A DNA stretch of 64,000 nt from Heterocephalus glaber (GCF_000247695.1 NW_004624734.1:31576295-31640294); one strand, 5' to 3'; positions 13,694-28,028 are shown, numbered from the stretch's first letter. The notes: a model not told the origin generated them from the letters alone. Numbers and translations: made by a program.

Positions 13694-14989
13694 GGTTGAT
13701 TATTGAAGGGGAGAGGAATGAAGTCTCCTGTCACAGCACAAGTGCTGTAGCTGGGCTCTTGGGACACCTCACACAGCCAGCTGTGGGGAATGCTAGAAAG
13801 TGAGACCAAACCCCTGTCACAAGGGTGAGGCTCAGCCTGGTACCACAGAGCTGACATGCTGGGCTCTTCTCAGCTCTTTGGCCATGTCACCTCTGGGAGG
13901 TGGGGCTCAGAGGCAAAGACAAAATCAAAACCCTGAGCCCCAAATCTATGTGGGAAAAATTCTCCCCAAGTCTCTGGTATGGTGACCACCATCTGTATAG
14001 ACAATCTTTCCACATGTGTTCAGGTTGCAGCCTGAGATCTGCAACATGTGGACACTGTCTCCACGGAGCCACCATGTGGAACCAGGTGGACAACAGGAGC
14101 CAGAGGCCATCCAGGCTCCACAGGAGGGAGCTGCTGCTGGGCTGGGCTTTACCCCAGGCTCCAGGAGCAAAGTGGGGACAAGGAGTGTAGATGTCCCTGC
14201 CACAGGAAGGAATTGGCTGGGTCCCCCTCCTCAGGACTTCTGGCCTTAGAAGATATGGGGCGGGAGGTGGAAAAGGGGCTAGAGAGGGACACAGTCTCGA
14301 ACCTGGGAAAGAGCCCAGTTGCATGACCAGCCCACCTTGGTGCTGACCCTGGAGGAGGCTGACACTCCCCACTCCATTCCCTGCTGTCTCAGAGCTGCCT
14401 AGGTCTTGGCCCCTGTGTCCCCCCTGCTCAGGGACTGAGGGGAGGACAGAGTCATCAATCTTACCCTCTAGACACCTCTCCCAGAGTCTTTTCTCTGGCT
14501 AACTAATGCTTTTGATTCCCTCCCTTTTCTGTCACCCGTGGGAAATTAAACTCATTGATTTAGCGCAGGGGCATTCTCCTATCTCAGGAGGGCAGGGCCG
14601 CTTGAGCAGCGGGGGCTGGAGGCCCACATCCTAAGACAGACCCTGACAGGAAGCAGCTTTATAGAACCCAGCCAGCTGCAGCCGGTTCCATCCTGCCCAC
14701 TCATTATTTATGCAGCACAGAGCTTTTCCAGGCCCTCTTCCCCTCACTGGCCCCACCACAGCATCGACCGCCCTAATGGCGAGGCTCTGTGGTGGTGGGC
14801 CTGGGCCACACTGTACCCAAGCCTTCCCCTGGCCACTAATTAGCTGAGCTCCAGAGATTCTACTTCACAAATGGGAAACTGGGCCCAGGGGGCCCTGCTG
14901 GGAAGTGAGATGGGGCTGAGTGAGCATCAAGCTGCCTCTACACCCAGACCCCGTCTCTGCCCTCTGCTAGCTGTTGCTAACTCACTGCT

Positions 14990-14990
<1 letters not shown>

Positions 14991-15036
<46 letters not shown>
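14991..15036. repeat. (GT)n microsatellite
   Basis: 46 bases of GT. Confidence 0.95.
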
Positions 15037-15038
<2 letters not shown>

Positions 15039-16130
15039 CTGGGAACATGGACAGAGGCTAGGGTGGGCAGGTGAGAAGTTAGTTCTTCCTGAGCCCCAGA
15101 GAAGGGGGAGTTTACCATGGTGAGAACTCCAGAGGAAGGAAGGGATCTGAGGTGACAATCTCCTTCAAAGCGGTTGGGAGGGCTTGCCTTGGAGCTGCAT
15201 TTGTAGAGCACAAACACACTGTTTTGACTTAGAGTGGATTTTTAGGGGTGGCTGTGGGGACCACCGATGGAGACTCTCTAGGTTCTCCAATCCTCCCCTG
15301 GCCCCATCACTGTGATTTAGCTGGGAGGTTTTTACCTTGGATACTTCTCAGCCCCTAAATCAACTGTGGGTGCAGTAGCCATGTCCCCACTCTATCTGTG
15401 GTGGTAAAGGGAGCCATGGATACACCCTGGGGGTCCCAAACACTAGCATTTACTGGATGCAATCAGGTGAAAATGCCTGGTAAGAAAAGTCTCAGAGGGT
15501 GGGACGCAGAGTCAATACCTGGGACAGTAGCCAGACCCAATGGAGACGCGTGTTGGCTGCCAGGAGCAGCTGAGGCAGGAGAGGGGAAGGAATACCGATT
15601 CTGCTAATGGTGCTCAAAGCTCCAAACAGCCTTCCCACCCCAACTAGAGGTCTCTGGCAGAGACAGACTTCTCTTGGCCTTCAGGGGCTGCATCTCAGAC
15701 AGTCCCTCTCATAATTTCATGGCACTCCAAGCCTCCATTTAAATCATCAGATGTAAACTTAACTTTGAAGGAAGAAAAGAGCCTGTATCCCATTAATCTC
15801 AGAGAGAAATCTGTCAGATGTAGTAAAAATGCATGGAACCAGCTATGTAAAATGTGAAATGCTGGCCAGAGCTCCATTTATTCTATGGTCTTATAGAAAT
15901 AGTAAATTATTCATCAAAATTGAGCATCAGAACCAACCACTACTATGTGCACATGATCTGTGGTTCCTGGAACATCTGAGGTGCCACTGCTCAGGGGCAG
16001 AATCATGATGTGGGACAGGAAGGGGCATGTGAATGCACCTCTGGTTTCCTGGAAAGGTCAAGCCTTCCAAGGAGGAGGTGGGACAGGGTCTGCATTTCCT
16101 AGGCCACACAAACACAAATCTTAGAAATGA

Positions 16131-16217
16131 GGGACAGAGATTTAGCTCAGTGGTTTTGCCGCCTGCTGCGCAAGCACAAGGACCAGAGTTCAATCCCCGG
16201 TACCAAAAAAAAAAAAT
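16131..16217 (+). mobile_element. ID SINE
   Basis: agatttagctcagtgg, gcctgctgcgcaag and caatccccggtacc plus A-tract. Flanks aaatcttagaaatga and aaatcttaaaaatga form a 15-bp duplication with one mismatch. Confidence 0.85.
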
Positions 16218-16449
16218 AAATCTTAAAAATGAAATGGGTTTGAGGGCAAAAAACCTTCCAGAAGATGGCCCATAGCACCTAAAGCCTATGAGCGCCCCCT
16301 TCTCCCAGTAGCTCCCAGGCCCACTTTTAAGTGGAAAGTGCCTACTGAAACCTGGAAAGTCACCCCTCAGTGGAAGCCCTGGAAGAGCGCCTTTGCCCCA
16401 CCCCTAAGGCCCTGGTGAAGAGGTCAGAATTAGCCGTCGAGGCCCCAAG

Positions 16450-17850
<1,401 letters not shown>

Positions 17851-17973
17851 TGTAAGTACCTGCCCAGCCCCTGGGCTGCCTCCCCCTCAGCCCGTGGAAG
17901 GGAGTCTGTAAGCCCAGGGTCCCGCACCACTCCTAAGAAGAGGAATAAATCTGCTCGTTCGAAGGCTGCCCGA

Positions 17974-17989
17974 CCCCCCCCCCCCCCCC
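17974..17989. repeat. Poly(C) run
   Basis: 16 consecutive C at the edge of the CpG island. Confidence 0.9.
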
Positions 17990-18229
17990 GCCATGCCTCG
18001 GTCTTCACTTTTCTGGTTGAGGAGCTACGGGACATTGCTGGTCACTCACAAGTCAGCTATGCCTTCTGCGAGTCCACTTTCCCCACCCAGGGTCTCTGAT
18101 CCACCTATGTGAGAGAAAGAAGTCCTTTGAGGATCAGAAGCTTCCAAATGGGTAGCCTAAGAATCAAATCAGCTTGCAGATAGACATTAGCCCAAATTTT
18201 ATTTATTTTTAAATTTTATTTAACTTTAA

Positions 18230-18343
18230 TTTTTTGAAGACAAGGTCTCCCTATGTACTCCAGGCTGGCCTGGAACTCACTGTGGTCCTCCTGCCTCAGC
18301 CTCCAAAGTGCTGGATTACTGGCATGTACCACCACTCCCAGCT
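18230..18343 (-). mobile_element. B1 SINE
   Basis: ttttttgaagacaaggtctc through accaccactcccagc: reverse B1. Confidence 0.75.
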
Positions 18344-18721
18344 TTTTATTTTTTGAGATATACTTAACATACAGTAAAAATGCACAGATCTTAAGTGCTT
18401 ACTAGATGAATGTATGCACCATGTAACCATCACCCAAAGCAAGATGCAGAGCATTTTCATCACCCCAGAAAATTCCTTCATGTTCTTTTCTAAGAAAGTC
18501 AGTTTCTCCCACCACAATCACTGTTGTCACTCTATACATCATTTTTACAGGATCTGGAAATTTTTGACCTGAATGGCTAAAGAGACACTCTCTACAGACT
18601 TCTGCTACTCCCTCATCTTACCTGGCTGGCTCATCCTTGCAGACATTTAAAGTTTGTGATCCTCCAATGGCTGGGAGAGATCTCCCTTTGGGAGTCCTGC
18701 TTAAAGATAGATAACACAAAA

Positions 18722-18862
18722 TTTGTATTACTCTGGGACCCTGTAAGCGCAAGCCCAGCCTGAGCAACTTAGTGACTTGCTCAAAACAAAAAATAAAAAG
18801 TGTAGGGGATGTAGCTTGGTGCAAAGGCCCTGGGTTCAATCTCTAGCACTCAAAACAAAGCG
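18722..18862 (+). mobile_element. Composite B1-ID SINE, 5' truncated
   Basis: B1 3' part (agcccagcctgagcaactta) then ID part (ggggatgtagcttggtgc, gggttcaatctctagcac). Confidence 0.6.
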
Positions 18863-20544
18863 AAAACAGCATCTTGCGTTAAAATTAAAAGCTTGTGATG
18901 TGGAGTTTACTGATCAGGGACACAGGAATGGCATTTTGAGTTGCAGTTGACAGCTATGAGGAAAGGCATTGCACAGCCATGTCCTTTTCCCAGGAAGATG
19001 ATGGCCAAGGGGCCTGGCTTGCTTTGGGTGGCTGCTGTGGGCTCCCTTGCCTGTGCAAGGCTTGACTGCCCTACGGGAACTCAAGAGGGAGATGAGGTAT
19101 GGCACATAGCACCACATGTAGGTGCAAAGCCAGTAGACCAGAGGACCACGGAAGAGGGGGAGCCAGAAGAGAGCTTTCGGGCAGAGAACACCAGCTGCCC
19201 TGTCTCTGGGCCCTCCAGGACAGCTCACTTTCCCTGGGAAGCCCACTGGAACCCACTCCAGCAGCCCGTTCAGTTTCGGGCTTGAACTCCCTTGCATTAG
19301 AATAGATAGATTCTGCTCTCAGCAGCAGGGTCAGCCCCTTGTAGGCCTCTGCCCTCACACTGCCCAGTAATTGCTCAAACCCAAGGTTGCCAATGTAGAA
19401 TGTTTTTGAGGGGGTGGGAATGGTGGCTGGCACACCCTGTCCTGCAGGCCTGCCAGCCACTTCACAGCACTACATGGGTTCCTGGTATCTGAGGGCATCA
19501 CTGGGGGCAGCCACTGCTCAGAAACTCTGCAAGTCCTTTCTGAGGGTGAAGTGTGGATTAAAATGTGCATATTAATTTGGTTTCTAAGAGCAAGTATATT
19601 TTATTTGGGGTAGAAGGGATGTGCAAAGTATGGCCAAGAAGCCCATAAATGATTTATTGTTATGATCTCACACAGTCCTCCAGAACATCTGAGGAACAGC
19701 TAGAGTGTTAATCCTTCATCTAGAACTGAATTAGCAATTCAGCTGACCAGATGCCAGAGGCTGGGCACCAGGTTAGCTCCAGCTTAACTGAATGAAAAGA
19801 CCATGGACAAGTTACTTTCAAACCCCTGGCACTTCGTAAGTCAAAAGGGGACCTTTTCAACGCTGTATCATTTTATCTTGAGATGTTTTTTTCCAGGTGT
19901 AACAGCAAATTTTTTTTTTCTGGCCTCTCAAAGTACTGAGCAAGGAGAAGGCAGTAATAGAAGATAATGTAATGAATTCTGCTCCTCCTGCCTTCTGCCC
20001 CCAGCCCAGGGGAAGAAGCAATCAGCCTGGGACTCAAGGGTCAGAAGGAAACAGCAGGTGGGAGGGAGATGGAGGCCTTGGTGAGACAGTGGTGAGGGTT
20101 TGCACACAGAGGAAGGTGGTGGACAGGGACATTTCCTATTCCTGGGCATGTCCCCTTAAAGGAAGTAGAGCGCTCGAGTGTGGGGAGGTAGAACCACTGG
20201 ACAAGGAGGAGTGGACAAAGGTCCAGCAGTGGAAGGAGCCAGGAAGTGGGGGAGACAAGTAGGAATGGAGAGGGGAAAAAGTCATCTAGTCCACCTTGAG
20301 GGCTCAGAGGAGCCACTGGAGTACAGGGACCTGGAAACTGCTGACTACTACAGGAACTCAGGCCAGCCAGCACCACTTGGAAAGGGACAGTTGGGGCTGA
20401 GGCAGGGATTATAAAGACCCCAGATGGGCCCAATTATCTGTAGAACTTTATGTTTGGAAGCTTAGAGGACATCTAAGGCACCAACATGTCTCCACAGCCA
20501 CTGTGTACCTCCCTTTTGCAGCCAGAACGTCACCTTGTTCAGCC

Positions 20545-20870
20545 CATGTTCTGGTGTTGCTCCCAGGCCTTTGCCCAAGTGTCCTCCTGCCTGGAGAGCC
20601 CTTCCTGTTTCCCTACTCACCCTCTTGGCCTTCAGATTCAACACAGGTCTCACTGCCTTCTGTATGCCTCCTGGACAGCTCCTCTGGGCGCCTGGGCCAT
20701 GCTAACTCTCCTCCTTGTACCTACCTCACTACTGGTCATTGTGTTTTCCTGCCTGAAGCTCTCCCTGAGCCACTGGCTCTTCCAGGATTGGAGCAGGCTC
20801 TTGCTCCCTTTTGTAGACACAGCACCTAGGAGTGCTTGGTCCATAGGAGGGCTCTATGAACAATGATTGA
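20545..20870 (+). repeat. L2-like remnant
   Basis: gcctttgcccaagtgtcctc, a following tcaggt/ctcactg segment and a tail acagcacctaggagtgcttgg resemble the 3' end of ancient L2. Confidence 0.45.
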
Positions 20871-22072
20871 AGAAGTGCATGAAATAGGGGTGGGTTCTGC
20901 CTACTTCTGGTTCCACCTCTGGGATACCCAGGATCACTGCTTCCCTGCCCTGGCAAGCCCTTGAAGAACCTTAAGATGGTTAATGAGTTCCGACGCCCAA
21001 AGCCTTCCACACATAGACAAAAACACTTTGGCTTCCTCAAATTCCCTGAGGCTCCCTCTCCTTTCAGGAGCCCGCCATTAAGCATGGCAGCCACAGTAAG
21101 CACATGCCTTCTCACATTCTCAGGCATAAAGTATAAAACTGGTGCAAAGCTACACCACACAAGCATCAATGGCTGAGCCAGAAATGGGCTCCAGGTTTCC
21201 CAGTGCCTAACTCAGTCACACAGTACCTTACTAGGGTCGGTTAGCACTGGATTAGTAAACCAAACCCAGTTAATTTCCAACCTGTACCCCACACCCTTTC
21301 TGACTCCCATCTTCATTAACTCCCAAGTTGGTCTCCCCTGTGGTGAGCTACACCTAAGGCCACAGCTGATTCTGCCAAGGATTGCGCCTGCAGCCAGTAT
21401 GTGTGGGGTGGTGAATGCGGAGGAAAGCATCCCCCAACCAGGCAGACCAGTTCATTTAACAACTGTTTATTGGGCACCTACCTACTTCTTCTAGTGGGCA
21501 AAGGGGACAAACAGAAGATATTTTAAAGCACATTAAAAGGTGATCAGTGCTACAAAAAAGAAATACAACAGGGTAAGGAGCATGGGGGAGGGCAGGTTAG
21601 TCTTACTAAGGTGGTCGGGGTTCGCCTAAGTGAAGGAGACACTGAAGGTGGGGAGGCTGTGGAAGAGCAACACTCTGGAAAAGGGACAGCATAGCCACAT
21701 GGATGCTTATTCCAGATTCATAAAAATGACACTGTGGATGCAGCTCTGGCTTACAAGAACACAAAACTAAGGCTTGTTGGCTATTTTGGCTATGTCTACA
21801 CACACACACACCCTTTGCTCTCAGGGCAGCAGTGTGAAAGGGCGTAATGCTGACTTCAGGATTTCAAGGCCCACTGCTCAAGTCAGAGGAGGGAGGTGGT
21901 GCCGCACCCAGAGACTCCTGCAGAGATGGCAGGGACATAAATATGTCCCTGAGGCTGCTTTCCTTCATGAGATGTTAAAAACATGGCACACTTGGGGCAC
22001 AATCACTCTAGCACATGTAATGCATATGAAAAACCAGCCTAACTGTCGAAAGCTAGTAATGCACACATTTTT

Positions 22073-22157
22073 GGGGTTTTTTGTGATCTTGGGGATTGAA
22101 CACAGGATTACATATGGCAGGCAAGTGGCATCACTGAGCCACACCCTCAGCCCTCTA
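22073..22157 (-). mobile_element. ID SINE, degraded
   Basis: gatcttggggattgaacaca through gagccacaccctcagccc. Confidence 0.65.
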
Positions 22158-22310
22158 ACCCTACCAGCCTCCTCTGCTGCTTCTGTAGGCATATTGCACA
22201 CATGCAAAAGATAATTTCACTATATTTTGTAAGCCTAGAAGAATATTAGAAGAAATTATGCCAAATGTTATCAGTTAGTGTTTCTGAATAATGGGATTAA
22301 AAGTGATTTC

Positions 22311-22420
22311 TTCTTTTGAGACAGGGTCTTGCTAAGTTGCCCAATCTGGCTTCTCACCTGTGATCCTCCTGCCTCACCCTCTTGGCTAGGAACACAGGTG
22401 TGTGCCACCATAACCAACTT
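22311..22420 (-). mobile_element. B1 SINE
   Basis: ttttgagacagggtcttgct through tgtgccaccataacc: reverse B1. Confidence 0.7.
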
Positions 22421-22615
22421 CAAATAGTACATTTCAATGATATACTGCTATATATAGCATATATTTGTACTTAAGTTAAAACAATAAGCCACAGCAATAA
22501 AGTCCATAGAGGGAGAAAACAATTACCCACTTCTCAAGTTGCACTTCTATTTTAATCTTTACTTCCAGGGTTAGTTGTTCAGTGTCTATATGCTCATAGA
22601 ACAACTCTACCTTTT

Positions 22616-23176
22616 TTTTTTTTTTTTTTTAAGATTTCTAACTTTTGGGCTGGGGATTTAGCTCAGTGGTTCTACCACATGCCTCACAAGTGCAAGGTCC
22701 CGAGTTCGATCCCCGGTACCAAAAAAAAAGATTTCTAACTTTTATTTTATTTTTTTTCCTTAATATTCTTTTATTGGTAATTTTAGGTATACATTTACAT
22801 TTATCATTGGGTACTTGCACCTGTACATGATGATTCTTGGTTATTTTTTCCCCATTTCCTGTCCTCCCTTTACCCCCTCCACTCTTCCCTATTTACAAAG
22901 ACTTTGTTTCCATTTTTTCCTTTTCGCATAATTTTTTCTTTCCCTTCTTCCCTTTCCCCTTCCCCTCACACTTCCCCTACCCCTTTGGACCTTTTCCTAT
23001 TTCAAATTATCAATATTTGTTTTAATCATTTTAATCCTTATTTACACTTTCAGTTTCTCACACCAGAGAAACTATTTGGTATTTACACGTGTGTCCTATT
23101 TATTTCACTTAAGAGTATGGCCTCAATATGCATCCATTTAGCTATAAATGTCTCTAGTTTGTTGTTCTTTATGGCT
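22616..23176 (-). mobile_element. 5'-truncated L1 insertion (3' end) with nested ID
   Basis: Perfect 17-bp duplications gaacaactctacctttt at 22,599-22,615 and 23,177-23,193 flank a poly(T) followed by pyrimidine-rich sequence and text like the L1 3' end read antisense (caccagagaaac, tatttcacttaa, catccattta). It therefore inserted on the minus strand and is truncated at its 5' end. An ID element later landed right beside its A-tail (22,647-22,727). Confidence 0.8.
22647..22727 (+). mobile_element. ID SINE (tRNA-derived), nested in L1
   Basis: Starts gggctggggatttagctc, with B-box gttcgatcccc and end ggtacc plus A-tract. Perfect 16-bp duplications aagatttctaactttt at 22,631-22,646 and 22,728-22,743. 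Confidence 0.9.
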
Positions 23177-24482
23177 GAACAACTCTACCTTTTGAAATGA
23201 ATCCATGGTGATTGGCATCTGCTGTTTGTTTCTCCTTTGTGGAGCTAAGAGCTACCTTCATAAATCATACTTGCTACCCACAACAGCACAGCAAAAAAAA
23301 GTGTCAGTGCGTTTGTGTCTTGAAGCAGATGGTACAGAGTCCCTAGTTTTCCCTCCATTCCCCTCTCCACCCTTGCTTAAAGGAAGTGCATGTAGTAAAT
23401 ACCTTTCCACCATCCTTCACAGCTTCTCAATACTTTTTTTGGTTTTTAAATGTGAGTTCTGGCTGTCAAACAGAAACACTGTGAACAGATAAGTAATGAG
23501 ACACTCAAATGCACTAATAAAAATTTAATATCAGAAAACAGCAATTCTTTTAAACCATTAACAATTAAAGTGGAAAGAGACAAAATTATAAGGCAGCCAT
23601 CCATGGAATGATTTCATGTATACAAAGGATCCAGAAAAGGGGACATTTAAAATCACTGTTCAGGCCACCACACCAGGGGAACTGCAGTGGTGTTACAACC
23701 CCAGGAAGACTCCCAGCTTGCAGGAAGACACCACCTGACACAGATCAAAGCCAGGCTCCTTGTGTTAAGCAACTGTGTTAGGTGAGCTTAATTCTACAGA
23801 ATTCCTAAATAGTTGGCCAGTCCTTTCCCACAATGACAAATCTCCTTCAAGTCTCCTGGGGTGAGTTAAAATGTCTCAGGAACAGGAAGGTTACATCATT
23901 GGTTTTCATTCCATAGCATCTCCAATTGTGTTCTGTGGGTGATATGGAAGGTTCTGTTCCGAGCAGAAAACTTCTGATGCACAGAAGCTCAACAACTACA
24001 TTCTTGCCTTGCACTGCAGCAGTTTGGGATGACGTGGTTGTGATCCTCAGGCTCCCAAAGGGCTCTGGGCCCAAGAGGCAGGCACTATATTGGGGGCTTG
24101 TGCTGTTGGCATACAGTTCCTGTGTCAATACCTAGCTACCATGTGTGTCAGGGGCTTAACATACTCTGATGCTGGTGTGTCCTCCTAGTTCTAAGCCTTG
24201 AAAGAGAGAAAAACCAGGCAGTGACACTTAGAAGTAGGCTGGTAAAAAAACAATTACATTTTCTCCTTTCTGTAAGAAATGACACCTGAAAACAGTCAGT
24301 TCCTTTTTTCTCTAGTGATTAAAAATACTGGAGCAGGCTGACTGGGCTGTTTTGAACTGGGAAATAAAGAGGTGAAGGGTAGGAAAGAACATACAGCCTC
24401 TGTAGGTAGTACCATTTTCAACTCTTTACATTCCAGTACAGAACCTCTGCCCCCCCTCCAAAAAAAAAAAAAAGAGAAAAGA

Positions 24483-24577
24483 GGGCCTGGGGATTTAGCT
24501 CAGTGGTTCCACCTCCTGCCTCGCAAGCGCAAGATCACAAGTTGGGTCCCCGGTACCCCCTCTGCAAAAAAAAGAAA
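24483..24577 (+). mobile_element. ID SINE
   Basis: gggcctggggatttagctca through gggtccccggtacc, with A-rich tracts on both sides. Confidence 0.8.
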
Positions 24578-25213
24578 AGAAAAAGAAATCTGGTAACAGC
24601 ATGCATAGGAAAACTGAATGAAACCTGAAACATCCCCGCTTTGGTGATATGAGAACAGATAAACAACTGACTGGAGAACACATGAGGGGAATAGGTCAGT
24701 AGTATTTTTCAACTTAATTTGCCATTTCAGGGAGCACTCTGAATCTGAAGAAAGTCTATCCCTACCGAGGAAACGGACTCAAACTGCAATAAACATTGAC
24801 TTTGGTTATGAAGAAGGATGGGCCATGCTTTTCATTATCAACTGCATCTCTTTGGTAGCCAATAATCCCAGTAGTCATGGCAGCAACCTAAGTATCATCA
24901 ATGTTTCCAAATGTGTTAGAGCATTAAGGCATCCACATCTAAGGAGGCAGTTTTAAATAAGAGAAAAATGGAACTGAAGTGTGCTACAGTGAACGTTGCG
25001 ATGGCCTGCCCACCACGTGAGCAAGCTCTTCCTCAGCAGAGGCCCTGCCACGCTGCACGGTTCCCTGCTGCCTGAAGATGCACGTGAGCCCTATGAGATT
25101 TGTATGGCTATATCTGCCTGCTGACCAGGGGAGGAACAAGCAATTCCTGAGGCCACAGCTTTAAGATTAGGAAAGCCCATAGCTTCTGAGAGTTGGTTAA
25201 TATTGAGGTCCAG

Positions 25214-25314
25214 TGGGCCAGGGATTTAGCTCAGTGGTTGTGCTGCCTGCTGCGCAAGTGCAAGGACCTGAGTTCGATCCCCGGTACCAAAAAAACCCAC
25301 AAAAAACAAAAAAC
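25214..25314 (+). mobile_element. ID SINE
   Basis: gggccagggatttagctc through gatccccggtacc plus A-rich tail. Perfect 15-bp duplications aatattgaggtccag at 25,199-25,213 and 25,315-25,329. Confidence 0.9.
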
Positions 25315-26550
25315 AATATTGAGGTCCAGAGGGGAAGGCAAATTTGGAAGTTTGAGGGTTCAATCCTTGCCAGAGTTCAAGACCTTATCCAGTATGATAT
25401 TCTAGCCAAACTTTTAAGTGAAATGGCAAGGCACTGCTGAAAGAGGCTTTGGCCAGCAGAACAAATTTCTGATCACTGCACACAACAATACGATAGAAGT
25501 TACTTCTATCGAAACCAAACCAGACACAAAAATCTATTCCTTTGATAAAGTAAAGTTTCTGGAGAGAATCTAGGCAACCATACTTTGAAGGACAAGGTGA
25601 TACCTGAAGCTTCCTGAGTCAGCTGTTACTTTCTAATCAGGAGTCCCTCAGACTTTCTGTATTGGGGCTTCCCTTAGTTTTAACATTATTACATGCAATG
25701 GTTGCCAGCTACTATAAAAACTGTATCCTATTTATGCTACTTTCTTCACTGCAGGCAGCAGAGGGCACACAAGTTTAATTCCACAGCTGCTGACACAGTG
25801 ACAAATCTAGGAAAAAAAATCACAGGCATGCTGTTTTATGGGTCATATAACACATTTTTACAAACAACTAAATCCACTGCCCTGAAGAAACTAGTCTTGG
25901 TTCTTTCTTAATGTAAAAAATGTGCTTTGAAATGGTACAGAAAATCAAAATAAATTAAGAATACAGTATTATATACTTATTTGACAAAACAGGATTTATA
26001 TGGATTTTGGCAAACATGAAAAAAATTACCTTAGTTTGTTAAATACTTTTGCTGTCTCAATTGTTTAAATTATCAGAATATTAATGATTATGTCAATTTA
26101 CACACGAGGAGGAGATATTTTGAGGACTTAACAAAGCTGCATTTGACACAAAAGTAACTTCTTTGACGGCAATAAAGAAGAGAGACAATATTATCTTCAT
26201 CATCACAGTTCAAGAAGTGGCTGTTCTCATAAGCATTCATCTCACACAAGTATGAACATTGCCACCAACAGTGAGCAGCAAATTGTAGGATGGGCCAGAG
26301 GGAAAAGTTAGGAGAAAACCATGGGAAAGATGAATACATAAGACATGATTTCGAGAAGCTTTAAGCTACTGGGCAGACACTTCTCATTTATGACACAGCT
26401 AGACTTTCTTCATGGTACAGGTGTTTATGTGAGCAGGCACAATGCTCCCACGCCGGACAAGTGCTTAGCCAGAGGGACTGCTGACCTGATAAAAGAAACA
26501 CTAAAAAAAAACAAACAGATTTTGGTAGTCTTTTTAAAAAGGCGACTACA

Positions 26551-26625
26551 CGGCCAGGGATTTAGCTCAGTGGTACCATGCCTGCCTTGCAAGCACAAGG
26601 TCTTGAGTTTGATCCATGGTACTGG
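26551..26625 (+). mobile_element. ID SINE
   Basis: cggccagggatttagctc through gtttgatccatggtac. Flanks ggcgactaca and ggtgactaca are a near-match duplication. Confidence 0.75.
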
Positions 26626-27203
26626 GGGGCAGGGTGACTACAAAGATGTCAGTAACTATCCAAATTCACTTAAAATTTAGCCTCCCTTCATTTCCAAAGA
26701 TACTTTGTGATTGGACTGTTCCTGGAGGAAAGCCTCAGCCCAAATCTGCTAGAACTTGGTTCCTCTGTAAGAATGTGCTGGAGGCAAGTACTTTGCAAAA
26801 GAAACTAGAAGGAAACACTCCAAAAGAGCAGTCACCTCTTCTGAAGCTGGTCCCACTGCTGCTGCTCCCCAGGTTGGATGGCAGGCTGCATTTAGAGAGG
26901 CACGTGCAAAGGAAGCATTTAAGTCTCTCTAGACGTCCTCTTTCAATAGATATCTCCTTTGAGCATAAGTCAGTTTTCAACGTGTCCAGCCCTTCTTTCC
27001 CGTGCTGTAATTGCAAATTAACAGCAATCACCTTCAGCATCTGAGAGTGGGTGCTATGATCTTCTATTAAGGTGTGTGGCACAGATGCTAAAATACCAGT
27101 CTTACACAGTGAGAACCATGTTAAAAATCAAGGGGTAAAGTGGCAGAGCCTCTAAGAAGAAAGAGATTTAGTCTACTTACAGGACAGTGTTCATAATGAC
27201 TAT

Positions 27204-27209
27204 TTTATT
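27204..27209 (-). terminator. SLC39A9: Candidate poly(A) signal of SLC39A9
   Basis: Minus-strand AATAAA about 310 bases past the SLC39A9 stop codon, and the nearest canonical signal I found. Whether it is used is unknown; a longer 3'UTR ending further left is equally possible. Confidence 0.3.
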
Positions 27210-27519
27210 GTATGAAGCGCTCTACTTTTCCTTAAAACTAAATTCCATCGTCCCTGAGAATAGGGTTACAAGAAACATCAAAACTCAATATGCCAAGGGC
27301 CCTTTAAAAGACAACACAAGCCTCTACCTAATCACAATGCTGCTCCTACACTGCACACTTATCCATCACTCCAGGATTGATTCTCACCTCCCTCTGGACT
27401 CTAGGGACACAGGTGGAGATGGGCAAGGCGAGACAGACTGAGGAAGTGAGTGGCTGGCAGGTGCCGGCTGTTCTCACTGGGTGGCAAATGGCCATGGGCT
27501 GAGGCTGGGACCTCAAAGT

Positions 27520-27750
27520 TTAATGCTGGTGTCCTACTGACAGGATGAGTGGGATGAGGCAACCCAGGACCAAGGCTGCCACCTCCAGGCGGCTGAAGCC
27601 TCTACCTCCGGCGCCGTCGGGCTTGTGGCTGTGCCCCATTCCGCCCACCTCAGGGAGGACATGTACTGTGGCAACATAAAGAAATGTCCCAGCAGAGAAA
27701 AGCATGGCCACTCCAGTGGCATTGACTTCTGAAAGGGCTTCTTTACTGCT
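27520..27750 (-). CDS. SLC39A9: SLC39A9 coding exon 7 (stop codon)
   Basis: 231 bases, 76 codons plus TAA (complement of 27520-27522). It starts [16 protein letters not shown] and ends [11 protein letters not shown]. It encodes TM7 ([18 protein letters not shown]), a luminal loop with H-S-H and Gly-rich residues, and TM8 ([13 protein letters not shown]). The acceptor is TTAACAG above 27750. The loop differs from human at a few sites but length is conserved. The 3'UTR continues to the left. Confidence 0.97.
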   Translation of the reverse strand, partial: SSKEALSEVNATGVAMLFSAGTFLYVATVHVLPEVGGMGHSHKPDGAGGRGFSRLEVAALVLGCLIPLILSVGHQH

Positions 27751-27940
27751 CTGTTAATAAAAAGAAAGAGGAGGAAAAATTAAGTAAAATTTGGGGTCAG
27801 GAAGAAGTCCCAGTTAAAAAACCCTCAGCAGTAATATCTGGTGTTTGGGACACTCAGAACATCCTGAGATCAGAATATTCTGTTATTTATAGGGCACTTC
27901 CAAATAAGGATTTAAGAAGACCAGTGATGCACATAATAGC

Positions 27941-28002
27941 TTTTTGGGGGGGTACCGGGTATTGAACTCAGGACCTTGAGTCTGCGAGGCAGGCAGTGGC
28001 CT
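27941..28002 (-). mobile_element. ID SINE, truncated
   Basis: ggtaccgggtattgaactca through cgaggcaggcagtggcc; the distal part is missing. Confidence 0.65.
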
Positions 28003-28028
28003 TAATTGCTTTTTTAAAAATTATTATA

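Noticed and set aside
22647..22727. tRNA gene candidates (A-box and B-box present in many ID copies)
   Set aside because: They end in ggtacc plus A-tracts with target duplications and cannot close a tRNA acceptor stem; they are tRNA-derived SINEs.
26735..27082. 115-codon minus-strand open frame downstream of the SLC39A9 stop
   Set aside because: Likely 3'UTR or flanking sequence; no domain recognised and no splice link.
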